Origin: Liolophura sinensis | Lineage: Eukaryota > Mollusca > Polyplacophora > Chitonida > Chitonidae | Length of the DNA: 64,000 bases | Direction of reading: 5' to 3' | Assembly: GCF_032854445.1 (NCBI RefSeq) | Contig: NC_088295.1 | Location: forward strand, 53,859,249 to 53,923,248 | Shown here: positions 22,476 to 34,300 of the stretch, one piece after another | Layout of the letters: every line of letters begins with the position of its first letter | Position numbering within the stretch: position 1 is the first letter of the stretch | Notes under the pieces: generated by a model | What the model saw: the letters and a program-made list of their open reading frames with translations, nothing else | What the model was told of the DNA's origin: nothing | The model's database searches: none | Made by a program: the position numbers and the translations under genes

Positions 22476-25342
22476 AGAGAAAGCTAATTCAGAATTTTTA
22501 TCCCACGCTACTTATGCAAAATTTACGTATGGAGCAAACTAATTTTCCAACTAAAAAGTTGCTTTTCACGCTTTTGGTCACGCATCGAACTTTTCGCGGC
22601 ACGAATCTCCATATATCAAACCCGAGCAACGTGTGTAGGCTAGCAGTCACAGTACGAAAAATTAGACGAGCAGAAGTCATTAAATATGTGAACATTACCA
22701 CCCTTTTTCACTGGGTAAACCTAATGAACATCAATTGCCTTATTTTCATGACTAAAACACAACCAAGTAGTTTGCATGGAATAGTTATCCTGGCAATTAA
22801 AGACGTGGGCGTTGGACACCATTTTGCGATCCACCATTATATCACATTATCCTACAATGTTTTGGAGATAAAAAAAGGCAAACATTTTGAATGGTTATCA
22901 GCAGTTGCGATATTAATATTATATACGATACAATCTAAATCTGTAAAAAAAAAAAATCCAAAATAAGGCTGAGTCCAAGAGAAACATTAGAAATTAATGC
23001 GTCACGAAATGATAAAAAGCTTCTGTATGGCATTAAAAATAAGGTTGATATGAAATACTGACAATCAGGAAAGCTGTTATCAAGATATACTATAATTATT
23101 TTGTTATACTAGGAAATTCTGGGTAGGCCTCTTAACTGTGTGAGCTCGTCTAAGGAGAATTCGGGACAAAAGGATTCTCATAAAAGTAGAAAAATAGGAT
23201 TTTTTTTTTTTTTTTTTTTTTTTAATTTTAAAGGATTTCCGTTTACATCTCTGGTTCAGAATTTTGGGAAACAAGACTGGTATTTTCCCGTAAATGTTTA
23301 CGTTAAAGAAACTACAATAATTAGACAACGTGTAACAACGTCAAAGAAGTGATTCAATATTTTTGTAAACTACAACTGGTTTTGTGACATTACGCACTTC
23401 TGAGTACTTTGCCACGCATATTTTCAATCTTACCTAATCTTACTGGTATTTTTCTTTTACGATCAGCAGCTCCAGGGGCGGTATGCCTCACTTTTGGACT
23501 GCACCCCACGTGTTTAGTGGAGATTGTCCGGTCCACAATTGTACCCCTGTTAACCAAAAAATGAACACTAATTTTAAAACGGGTAATTTAATTACACAGG
23601 AAACATAAAATGGATGAACTTTAATAACATTACATAGAGATGGCCAAAATGCATTCTGATGACCAACAAAGGTCACGCCAAACACGTGAGCAAAGTCCTA
23701 ACTCAAATGAAAATAAAGACAACTACAGTTTTAAGTGTTACTTCGTTGCGGATCTAGCCAATGTCTCACCCGTACATGTAATCGTCTTCGACCATCAACG
23801 AAAGCGGTCTTGTAGATGGGGAAGGAAAATGGCCGAGTGCAACAGGCAGTCCTAGCAGAGGAGACATGCCGACGTTGATTCTGCCATGGAATACTGGTCA
23901 GTGACGCCTTCATCTGTTGGGAAAGTCTCCTCACGGCACAGTCTGGGATGGGTGACGGCCTCCGGCTTGCCCAACTAGTCCCGTGTTTTATATGGGACAA
24001 TTCTAGCTTTCCTGCCTTGTCATTTACATGGAAATAGCTGCCGAAGAATTTGTATTGAAAGGAATCATCCGGTATGACTTGGGTCTTCATGTCCGACGAC
24101 GTGAGTCACTCTGTAAGTCTTCTCTACATGTATGTTCTATTACGTCAGTCTTGTGAGTCCGGTAATTTTTATTGGTAAGAAATGTATATATTTGATTAAA
24201 ATTATTAAAACAAACAAACAAAACAAAACAAAAAAAAACTAAAAAAGCAAGGAAAGCAATGTGTAACAAATGACATTCGCAAAAATCATGGAGGTCAGGC
24301 CTACTCCCACACACCGCTTTTACTATAAAACTGATGTGCGTTCTAAAATTGCAAACAAGCAGTCAACTACATACACATACATTTGAAATTTGAAAACAGT
24401 TGATGGTTGAAGCTGCACCGAGCTTGTGCACCGAGCTTGTGCAGCTGCAATAAAGTGAACGCAATGGTTTTTCAGTGAAAGCTGCATATAGCAAAGAGCT
24501 GGTCACAGGCCAGAAGATAAAAGATGGCCTGACGGGGGTGGGAAGGGGTAGTCATGCATGCAAGGGGAAAAGTAGATACAAAGTTGACGGCTACTGGCAT
24601 TCTCAAAACCCCAAAAGACAACGTGTGGAATACTCACTGGCACGGGAAATATTTGTGTTTTACATGGAAATTACATTACTCGTCTACCGTCACAAATACA
24701 TAGGCTTGTTCGCCCATATACAACGAGACTTTTTGGGATCAGGTCCGTCCTCAAGACGGCGACAGAACAGGCTTCATTTTCACTTGAGATGACTTACGAC
24801 AATACAACACAATGCAAGACTTGACAATGCGTTCTACATTTACCACGGCACAAATGTCACTTGTGCAGAACATGTCTATTTACTGCAAAATACCTGTAGG
24901 TACAGAATTTGATCACAATTCACTTTTCATCTCTAAGCCTACAGTTAACAATGGCAATGTGGCAGAGACTAGATTTGTGAGATACGATGACGACACCACG
25001 CAGCTTTACAGACTAACGCGAATCATTTGCCATGAAGGATGAAAATCATACGATGACACGACCACAACTTTATACCACTGATCTAATTTTATAAAACGGC
25101 ATTTGAAACTTCGAATTTTCTGTCAATGATGACTTTTACTAGGCGCGACAAACAGAATCACAACAGTAAACTGCATGTGTGGTTGCAGTTTTCATCTCTA
25201 GTGTAAAATGAGTTTTATTTCTTGACAGTGAAAATTTACATACAAAGCTGCAAGGGCCCATGCAGTGCTGTGACTAAGCGAAATCGTCAGGGGCCGGGTT
25301 CACGAGGCCCCCTCAAACGTTAGGTCTACAGCGCTGGTTGCC
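22476..25342. other. intergenic or unplaced upstream exons
   Basis: This 2.9 kb separates the divergent C76-like and C22orf15-like genes and should hold both promoters. A minus-strand frame at 23731-24090 (119 codons, preceded by ACTTACAG) could be an upstream exon of the C76-like gene, but its peptide is not recognised and its phase cannot be tied to the downstream exon. A T-rich run lies at 23200-23223. Confidence 0.35.
23200..23223 (+). repeat. poly-T tract
   Basis: About 24 consecutive T; low complexity and prone to assembly error. Confidence 0.9.
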
Positions 25343-25394
25343 ATGGTAGTTACTGTCACGTTATTCTACGAGTGCCTTGTGCATCCTGTCCAGG
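25343..25394 (+). CDS. C22orf15-like, exon 1
   Basis: ATG in GCCATGG context, 17 codons plus one base, donor CAGG|GTACAT. It gives MVVTVTLFYECLVHPVQ. Phase 1 fits exon 2, and the 53-base intron is very short, which is the main reason for caution. Confidence 0.6.
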
Positions 25395-28300
25395 GTACAT
25401 ATAATCTTAGCAATTCACTTAATTTTCCTTTTTTTTTACCACAACAGATGAAGAAAGTGTACTGTTGAATCCCGACTGTTCCATAATAAACTTCATGCAG
25501 TATGTGAGAGAAAGATGCGACTTCGACAATAAAGGCAAGTGATGTTACGGCGGACGTAGATATAGCCTGTTTTAATGATCTTTTAAAATTCTTTTACTGA
25601 AGTATAAAAAGGCTAGGAAGACGCTAATTACATAATGCGGTTGTGATGTTACCTATTTACTAAACGTGGTGTAAAAAATGTGTCTATGAATACGGACGAT
25701 GTAAGACTACCTAAAAAGCGTCCAAAAGTAGAAAATGTTAATTTCACATCTGATTTCGACAACCAGTGAACTTTTTATTTTCTCAATCCGTCAGGTTTAC
25801 TAGCTTTCTGTAACGACAGCGGCCAGGTGATCATGGTGAGCGAGAAGCAGACGATGGAGACGCTGGCGGGAAGTATGGAGCACAGAGAAAGCTATGTCCC
25901 TCTGGAGTTGGAAAGTACGTCGACCATCTTGCTGCACTAGTGTCCGTATCTGCTCTGCACGACTTGCTAAGCGATATGACGTCACAGATTTCCATATTAA
26001 TATATTAACCCGAATGCGTCGGTCTTAGGATGGCTTAGACGCGGGAAATCAGGGTATTCTTGATGTGTAGACCATTCAATGTCAAAAGTTCAATGCCGAT
26101 TCTGGGCTATTGGTAAATCAGCTATACTTTCCTCAGACAGGAGAACGAATAGGCCAACTCTGGTATACGAGGCGTACAATGTCGTACCTACATTGCGTCC
26201 TGCGTATTAGCTACGTGTAGCTTAACTGTGTGTTGTCATGGACGTTACGCAAGGCACCAGTTACGTATGTTCCTTAAAGATGGTCCCCCCAAACAGCATG
26301 ACTAGTTTTATGGATTTCACATAGTTTATTACGTAACGTAGATAGCATAAAGTGAACACCCTGATCTTCAGGCGGACAAATGTCTTCACTCTTCCACGTT
26401 TGTGTATAATCCTGGGGTTTTTAATAATTTCCAGGAAACTCCTCTAACAAAATAACCAAGGCAATTCCACTGCTGAAAAATTACGAAAAACACTTCCCAT
26501 CTTTAGAGCGTAAGTTACTAACGTTGACAGGCCCCAGGGTCATGAATCTGTCCTAGACTAATCGGATTTAATCTTAACTGAAGTAGTATCATTCCTGTGC
26601 TTATATTTGGACATATTTACACCCTAATTTTCATTCCTGTCATGAATATCTGAGACAACTCTCTCTATTAAAATGAACATTCTTAAGTCTAAGTTTTACT
26701 GAAGAAACTGTTTTGAAGGTAGACTAGATGTAAATCTGACTTAAGTCTAAGACAGGTTCGTGATCCTGGGCCCAGGTAATTTATGATCCCACTGTGTGAA
26801 TTTTATTTGTCACTAAACATTTGAACAAACAACTGGCTAATAGTATTTCAACTGCTCCTTCTTTACGTTTCAATACATCATAGTTATGGCAATTCAGCCA
26901 CTTCTTGTCCTCACAAACTAACTTTCCTGTCATTAGTTCAATGACATATATATATATATTAACACCACTGCTATTTAATCATACACAGTTTCTTGCCTTA
27001 CATACCGTCACTTCTGTTCTGTCATACATTAGTTCTTTGCTGCACTGACACTAGTGTTTTATGGTACATTAGTTCTTTGCTCTACTTACACTGGTGTTTT
27101 GTTGTACATTAGTTCCTTGCTGCACTAACACTGGTGTTTTGTTGTACATTACTTCCTTGCTGTACTAGCACTGGTGTTTTGTTGTACATTAGTTCCTTGC
27201 TGCACTAACACAGGTGTTTTGTGTACATAATAGGTCCTTGCTGTACTAACACAGGTGTTTTGTGTACATAATAGGTCCTTGCTGTACTAACACTGGTGTT
27301 TAGCTGTACATAATAGGTCCTTGCTGAATTAACACTGATGTTTTGATATACATTTGTTCTTTGCCCTACACAGAATCACTGCTGTTTTGCCATACATGTC
27401 TCTTTTTTGGAAGTTTACAAAGATTGAGTCATACAAGTGTTCTCTATCACACAACAGTTTGTTTCCTCACAGATGGATAAAAAACACTATAGACTTCACT
27501 TTCAATTTCAGTCTTTTGCTCTTTCTTGTTCTTCAGAAAAACTTAAGACACTGGTAACAGATTCACCGGAAAAAACAAGAAAACGATGTAAGTTTTAATT
27601 AAACACAAACAATCTGATGCTGTTGTCAAAGTTGTCTACAGGAGCCAAGCTGATGTGTGGGACTGAGCCACAGAAGCAGAATATTTATTTATTTATTTAA
27701 TTGAAGTTTTGTGCTGTACTCAATGTATTTATTTATTTGATTACTGTTTTACGCCGTACTCAAGAATATTCCACTTATACGACGACGGCCAACATTATAG
27801 AGAGAGGAAACCGGGCAGAACCCGGGGGAAAACCAGGACCATTTGCAAGTTGCTGACAGACCCTGTCAGCAGGAGAGGAAGCCAGCATAAGCTGCGCTGT
27901 ACTCAAAAATATTTTAGGGGCCAAAATGAAAAGCCATACATATATTTATTTATTTACTTGATTGGTGTTTTACGCCGTACTCGAGAATATTTCACTTATA
28001 CGACGGCAACCAGCATTGTGATGGGAGGAAACCCGGCAGAGCCGGGGGGAAAACCCACCATCATCCGCAGGTTGTTGACAGACCTTCCCACTTTCGGCCA
28101 GAGAGGAAGCCAGCATGAGCTGGACTTGAACTCACAGCAACCGCATTGGTGAGAGGCTCCTGGGTCATTACGCTGTGCTAGCGCGCTAACCAACTGAGCC
28201 ACGAAGGCCCCAATAGTCAAAACAGTATTTGAGTCTGCGATGGCAAGTTGTTGGCATACAACTCGTGTGTGAGCCCAAGTGAGGTCACGCGAAATGTTCG

Positions 28301-28780
28301 TTTCATTTTTACGTATATCATTCCTTTATTTATGATCCAAACAACATCACTAACGTCGATGACATAAGTGATCGTTTGGGTAACCACTATTCCTCACGCT
28401 GAGTGTACGCCAATTGTGCAATTTTTTTTAGCAATGCTACAGGCTGTTCTTCTCTTGTTTAGGTGTCATGTTTTGAAAAACTTGCCCCAATAAACAAACG
28501 GGCAGACTGCACAGCATGCAGGCATTGTCGTCTTAATGTCGTTAAGTGCAAAATTCTTCGCTCGGATAAATGTTTATTCCTGTTGGGCTGACGATATGAT
28601 TTTGTTCTATTTTGTTTGAATACAGCGCCCGTGACTGGAGAAAAGAATGTAAAACGGAAGGATGCAGACAAAAGTCGGATGCGGTTAGATAAAGAAAGCC
28701 CAACGATCAGCACAGACTCTGTGGTGAAGAAAAGTGTGTCTCGTTTGAGCAAAAAACAGCGCAAGAAGGCTTCAGACTAA
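25343..28780 (+). CDS. C22orf15/CXorf65-family protein, complete six-exon gene
   Basis: Six exons (25343-25394, 25448-25534, 25795-25914, 26435-26509, 27537-27587, 28626-28780) join to 540 bases, 179 aa plus stop; all five introns are phase 1. The order of motifs follows vertebrate C22orf15. A beta-like N-terminus (MVVTVTLF) and VLLNPDCSIINFMQYVRERC match the family block V.VN..C....L..Y.R.K. Then LLAFCNDSGQVIMVSE matches LLxEDGxL, YVPLELE the tyrosine strand, and LLKNYEKHFPSLE matches LLENLDDHYPEL. The tail (last 50 residues) is Lys/Arg/Ser-rich and disordered. No biochemical function is established for the family; the N-terminal half resembles a ubiquitin-like fold. CXorf65 is the paralogous alternative. 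Exons 2-6 are firm; exon 1 is inferred from phase, context and Kozak match (GCCATGG). Confidence 0.85.
25448..25534 (+). CDS. C22orf15-like, exon 2
   Basis: Acceptor TTTTTTTTACCACAACAG; encodes DEESVLLNPDCSIINFMQ and VRERCDFDNK. The donor is AAAG|GCAAGT, a GC-AG splice site whose remaining bases match consensus. Confidence 0.88.
25795..25914 (+). CDS. C22orf15-like, exon 3
   Basis: Acceptor CAATCCGTCAG, donor GAAA|GTACGT. Encodes GLLAFCNDSGQVIMVSEK through ESYVPLELE, the second half of the ubiquitin-like region. Confidence 0.9.
26435..26509 (+). CDS. C22orf15-like, exon 4
   Basis: Acceptor TAATTTCCAG, donor GAGC|GTAAGT. Encodes NSSNKITKAIPLLKNYEKHF and PSLE, the helical family block. Confidence 0.9.
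27010..27350. repeat. about 40-bp tandem repeat in C22orf15-like intron 4
   Basis: TACATTAGTTCCTTGCTGCA plus CTAACACTGGTGTTTTGTTG recurs about eight times with substitutions and small indels (TACATAATAGGTCCTTGC variant). Confidence 0.85.
27537..27587 (+). CDS. C22orf15-like, exon 5
   Basis: Acceptor CTTTCTTGTTCTTCAG, donor CGAT|GTAAGT. Encodes KLKTLVTDSPEKTRKR, basic. Confidence 0.85.
27723..27890 (-). mobile_element. SINE, tail and core only
   Basis: TATTTATTTGATTACTGTTT through GAGGAAACCGGGCAGAACCC and GCTGACAGACC; the tRNA head is missing. A further tail fragment lies at 27681-27722. Confidence 0.8.
27940..28211 (-). mobile_element. tRNA-headed SINE, full length
   Basis: The most complete minus-oriented copy. 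The head at the right reads GGGGCCTTCGTGGCTCAGTT, then TTAGCGCGCTAGC, GTGAGTTCAAGTCCAGCTC, the GGTCTGTCAACAACC block, the GGGTTTTCCCCCCGGCTCTG core, AAGTGAAATATTC and (AAAT)n. A-box- and B-box-like words sit where RNA polymerase III would need them. It lies antisense in C22orf15-like intron 5. Confidence 0.9.
28626..28780 (+). CDS. C22orf15-like, exon 6
   Basis: Acceptor TTTGTTTGAATACAG. Encodes PVTGEKNVKRKDADKSRM to a basic end (LSKKQRKKASD), stop TAA. An AATAAA lies at 28786-28791, close after the stop. Confidence 0.88.
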
Positions 28781-28791
28781 CTGTAAATAAA

Positions 28792-30961
28792 TTAATCACA
28801 CCGTTTTAACACCATTGACAATTCTTGACCTCTTCTGCTTGCTTCTTTCAATATACCATATTGATGTGCAGTAATGAACTTTGGTACATTTGATAATACC
28901 AATGATTCCAAAACGGATTCCTTGTGACCCAGATTCGTTGCCGGCCGAATGGTTACAGATGCAAGCTCTTACAAGATTCCATCAGCTAGTAAACAAAGAG
29001 GTGGAGTACTGAAATTCAGCTATCTACAATATATAGTATTATACTAAGATAATTTAGTTCTTTTTTTTAGATCTTTGCGTTCATAACCCTGGTCAATCTG
29101 AACTATTGTTGTCATGTATGTCTCCCCAACTTATGTTGGGAGGAGACGTATAACCTGCTGTGTTTCCACATCCGTCAACGTATTTTATCGGCAAGATATA
29201 TTTCAAACTTACTTACCGTGCAGAGATTTTAATGCCTGATTAGATTTTGATGCCCGTCTATTAGTCTGTTGTCCCTTGACTCTGTTCAAGCTATTCTGCT
29301 TGGCTTCTACTAATCTATACCAGATATCTATAAAACTGAAATTTAATATTAAATGAATTTTAAGCAAATTTGATTATGTTTTAACCATTTTCACTAACTA
29401 CTGCTTTGTGTGCAAGGTGTCTCCTGAAGCACTTAACCGATTACAATTAGATTTGCTCTGAAGCTTTCTGAAGATGACTTTCGTAACTGCTTAGATTTTG
29501 GTTTATCTATCCAATTGATGGGGTTTTAACCATTTTGATCGGATACAATTTGTCTATAAGATGTTTCCTTATCAGATCAGCTTGACTGGATTTAATGAAA
29601 TTTCATTTTTTTATGAAGACCCTCATATAACCAATTAGATTTTGCTAATTGGTGAAAGCTGGTTGCACGTGGTCAACATTTGTTGTCCGTTTAGGAGACT
29701 CCAGGATTGGGACACTACCACACGATGTGCTTAAGGTTACGTTTTGGCACAAAATGGCAATATTTCCTCGTTTTGTCTGTATGCTCGCATGGCATTCGCT
29801 CCCATTGATGCTGATTGGTTGATAGAGACAACGATCTCACAAGATCCATATCAGCCAACATACGGGCATATCTGCGCCTGGCTCATTTGTGTCTGGACTA
29901 TTAGTGGCCCAAAATTGAACAAGCTAAAACATTGTATCGAATTTTCAAGAGTCTGGAATTCTTGTAGTTGTTACCCACACACAATTTCTGAACATTACAC
30001 TGCCTTTAAAAATGCACTTTTTGGTGTGAATTTTTAGAATAGTTGAAGGGTACTCTGATAGCCCTGTCCTGCAGGGGACCAGTGGTGATAGTACAGCTAA
30101 CATGGCACAAACACAACACAAGTACGCTCAGGCTTAATACATTCATTGTTAATACATTCAGCCAGTACCTTGGTACCAACGTCCACGTTCAGCAAGTACC
30201 TTGTTCCCAATGTCCACATTCAGCAAGTACCTTGTTCCCAATGTCCACATTCAGCAAGTACCTTGTTCCCAATGTCTACATTCAGAAAAGTACCTTGTTC
30301 TCAATGTCCACATTCAGCAAGTACCTTGCTTCTGTACCTATGTCCACAATCCTTTTGATTAGTATTCATACTCCTAACTGTGCATACGTGGCTCTCAACC
30401 TTTCACTTTACATCACTGCCACCAATAGCAAATTTTGTACAGAAATCTTGAACAGCGCCAAGGTCACTGGGGTCACAGTGATGAGGCAGAAGGTGATGTC
30501 AGAAAACACAAACAATCCGTCAACCTTTGTCTCCATGCGTATAAACAATACTTTATACACATACAATTTTATTGATGAACGCTGGCTAAAAGTTCCGCAG
30601 GAGTACATCAGTGATGAGGCAAATCCTAAACAAGAACGTGCGTCTCACAGGCTCCAAACGTCAAGCTTGTCTAGTGGCGCCAGTGATGTAAAGCGAAAGA
30701 TAGAGAGTGATGCATGCATTGTAAGGATTATGTACTTTGTTACCAATGTCCACCATCAGCAAATACCTTGTTCCTAATGTCCACATTCAGACAGTACTGT
30801 ACCTTGTTCCTTGTGTCCATACAGCATGTACCATACCTTGTTACCAAAGTCCACATTCTGCGAGTACCGATTTCATGTGTCAATGAGTGATATCATCACG
30901 GACACAAGAAACACACAGTCTGTCTGTAGCAGGTGAATTAACAAGGAAATATAAACCAATG
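28792..30961. other. intergenic between convergent genes
   Basis: It holds a dispersed-repeat motif at 29118-29150 (CTCCCCAACTTATGTTGGGAGG, a natural hairpin) and the 31-bp array below. A plus-strand frame runs from 30043 to 30777. Its first part is repeat and the unique part (30430-30720, for example NNTLYTYNFIDERWLKVPQE) is unrecognised. Confidence 0.4.
30165..30330. repeat. 31-bp tandem repeat, about 5 copies
   Basis: TTCAGCAAGTACCTTGTTCC plus CAATGTCCACA, at 30188, 30219, 30250, 30281 and 30313. Decayed copies recur at 30735-30870. Confidence 0.9.
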
Positions 30962-30967
30962 TTTATT
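30962..30967 (-). promoter_or_regulatory. possible URB1 polyadenylation signal
   Basis: AATAAA on the minus strand about 325 bases after the URB1 stop. Confidence 0.4.
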
Positions 30968-31289
30968 TGACAATAGAAAAGTCCTTTGATTCTTATATCA
31001 GAAATCAGAGTTACATGATACAGTTCCAAGCAGGAGCAATATTTCTATAGATATCTTTCTTGGAAAGTATATTTTTGGATAATTATACTTTGCTACTGTA
31101 TACTTTTGACTGTGAAGAGAATAATGCACTAGTTCCAACTATCCACTCTCAGCCAACAATGCATGTTCAACTTTGCTGTACAAAAAAAGAACTTCAGAAA
31201 ACTGAATTAAAATCCAGTCAAAAAGACCTTTTGACATTTTAACTGTAAGATTCTGTTATCTGTTTTCAGTCCTGGAATATTCCCTACCA

Positions 31290-31360
31290 CTAAACGCTTG
31301 AAGTTTTCACACTCAGCTCCCAAAAGAACTTTCTCAGATCTGCACTGTCTTCTTTTGCAT
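31290..31360 (-). CDS. URB1: URB1 exon 30 (last)
   Basis: Acceptor TTTTTTCAATTGCAG. Encodes AKEDSADLRKFFWELSVK and TSSV, stop TAG at 31290-31292. Its phase-1 start matches exon 29. Confidence 0.82.
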
Positions 31361-34300
31361 CTGCAATTGAAAAAATTAAAATGCAGAAAATTTTACTCAG
31401 ATAGATGGTTAGCAGTACCATGCATTTATTTTTCTCTAGATACATGCATACATGTACACACCTTTTCAAAGAATTACCTGGTTTTTTACTTCAAATTGTG
31501 AATGTGCCCCAAAATACTTTGGTGTGGAATGGAAGTGGCAAGCACCAGGGAACACCCCATGTATCTCACCTGTACTACACCTGATTACAAATAATCCTGC
31601 ACAAATCATGATATTCTGAAGTAAAAGTATCAGTTGTGAGATGGTTACGGTCACTTACCCCTGTCAGCCGGCTGGTCTGGGTTAAAGCGAGCTGTTTTAC
31701 CCGTGTACTCTGGGGGTAGAGACTGAGCCACATTGATGAGCACACAGTTCAGCAGTCTCACAGTCTCCCTATCGTCACTTATCTCCCGAGGCCTCCAGTC
31801 CTCACCCACAGTCCCTGTGTGCTCTTCCCAGGCTTCATACAACATGGTATAAACGTCCAGCAATAAAGTAAGGGCTGAGTGACCTTCGCCTTTCCTACCA
31901 GTCTCACTTATCTCCCTTGCCAAACACTTCAACATGTCTTCCCCACTGTGAATCCAGCTCTTCACCCACTGCAGTAACATTTTCACTTCGTTATTTTTCT
32001 TCTGTTTGTTGAGGAATATCTTAAGAGCTGTCACACAAATGGTGGAGATGGTTTCTAGCCAATGTCTGTCCTCCAAGGGCTCTGGCTCACAGGACGGCAG
32101 CCATCTAACTGTCACTCTCAGGAGAACGCTGTGCAATTCTGACATACCATCCTTCCCAACATCTGTCTGCGAAACCTCTGCGGCTTGCAGTTTACCTTTC
32201 GTCAGTTTTGAGGTTTTCGTGGAACACATTGTGAACCCTGACATTTCCATGGCAATGAAAATTCTCTTTGCTGCAGCCTCATCTTTCATAATGGTGGAGT
32301 AGTAAGACACTAATCGTGCCATGTCCAGCGTAGTGACAGGACTTGAACCAGTGTCTTCCCCCTCCCCTAACACAGACAGCAGTGTGGACAGACAGCGAGT
32401 GGCGCTCTCCACAGGGGTGGTATCACTGGCAATACACACAACATAACATAAGTCCTTTACCCCCACATACATTATGAACAAACCCTGATATGACTAAAAT
32501 AATTAGTGATGATAAGCCAGAATCATTCATTTATATATAAATCTCTGTTGAATCCTGGATCATGAATGTCTTGAAGTTTCGATATGACACAATATTCAAA
32601 CTTTATGTTTTTGACAAGAAATCAGTTCTCCATTAAAAAAAAATATAAAGCATGATACATAGTAGGCACATGACTTAAACCACAGTCTCAATTATCATAA
32701 ATATACATATAACGTCTGGAAGCTTAGGGGCTTAATTCAGGGGCTTAAGCTCTTGAGCAGTTTCCGAAAACAAAGGCCAAGCTTCCTATATAAACACTCC
32801 TACAGTATTTAAGACCAGGAATTACTTTCACAAAAGCTGATGAATCAGATTTCATGTAATAATGTGAAGTTTCCGAGAATGACATCCATATGTTACAGTG
32901 CCATATAAAGGTGACATTATTTGCCAGGAAACTGACGAAAATCTGAAAAGTTAAAATCTTGTGAAGGTGAGCCCTGACTGGGATATGTCATATTGTATCC
33001 GAAGTGGATTGTAATGTCACATTTCAACTGATTTTATTTAGGTATAACTTTGAGCTGAAGAATTTAGAAATACAGGTTTGCATTTTCAGATAAGTGGAGA
33101 AAATCTTGACATTATGCAGGATTTGAAGCAAGCAATTTTATTGGTCAACAGCTGATTGTCAGAGGCAAAGCAATGTGAGCGAAATGTCTGCTGTTGAACA
33201 AAAGGTGAAGAAAAAATTGCACTTACTCAAACTGGCCAATAATCTGTCTTAGAAGCATGAGTACTCCTTGTCTAAGAGGGTCACAATCCCCTAGAGGGCG
33301 TTTCCTTTTGCTTGTCACTGCTGTCCATAAAGCGTCAACCACAGAGATTAACAGAGGGATTCTGTCAGGAAACCCACAACTGTGAGTAAGAAAAAAAAAA
33401 CACATTACTAACATTTCCATTAATATTTCTGCACAGAAGTGCAATGAAGTTCAGATGGGTGGGAAATCATGAAATCATGAAATACATGGCTCACCAGGGT
33501 AATCATGACATCTGTGGCTAACCAGGGATATCATGGCATCTATGGCTAACCAAGGTAACCATGGCATCTGTGGCTAACCAGTGAAACCATGGCTCACCAG
33601 GGAAACAATGGCATCTACGGCTAACCAGGGAAACCATGGCTCACCAGGGAAACCATGGCATCTATGGCTAACCAGGGAAACCATGGCTCACTAGGGAAAC
33701 CATGGCACCTATAGCTAACAAGGGAAACCATGGCTCATAAGGGGAAACCATTGTTCATCAGGGAAACCATGGCATCCATGGCTAACCAGGGAAACCATGG
33801 CTAACAAGGGAAACCATGGCTCATAAGGGAAACCATTGTTCATCAGGGAAACCATGGCATCCATGGCTAGCCAGGATGACCAGGATTTATTTAGACATAA
33901 ATACATTGTTTTGCATTTACATGTACATGTAGTTATGCAATTCAGAGCTTCAAAACATGGACAAAATTCAAATTCCAGTTAATATTAAACCTGTTTGGTC
34001 ACAAGACCTTACAGTCATGTATTCCAGCCTCACCTATTTTCCACCATGCCAGCCAATGATGTTAAGAATCCTTCTTTCCTCACCAAATCAGACGCAACTG
34101 TCTTTTCTCGACATGCAGTTTGCAAAATTTTCAAAATCTGAACCTGAAGCCAACAAGGTACATATCAATTTGTTTTCTTAATTGTTTCTTTGTCATTGTA
34201 GGATTTTATTTTTCAGTATTCACTTTTTTATAAAAAATTTATTTAATAATACCACACCTTGGGCTTAGTGAGAAACAAACATGCAATTGAACAGGGACTA

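Noticed and set aside
24064-24096. ATGACTTGGGTCTTCATGTC followed by GTGAGT as exon 1 of the C22orf15-like gene
   Set aside because: It ends in phase 0, whereas exon 2 at 25448 needs phase 1.
27709-28220. ORFs on both strands resembling conserved proteins
   Set aside because: They lie wholly within SINE copies; the same peptides appear wherever the SINE occurs.
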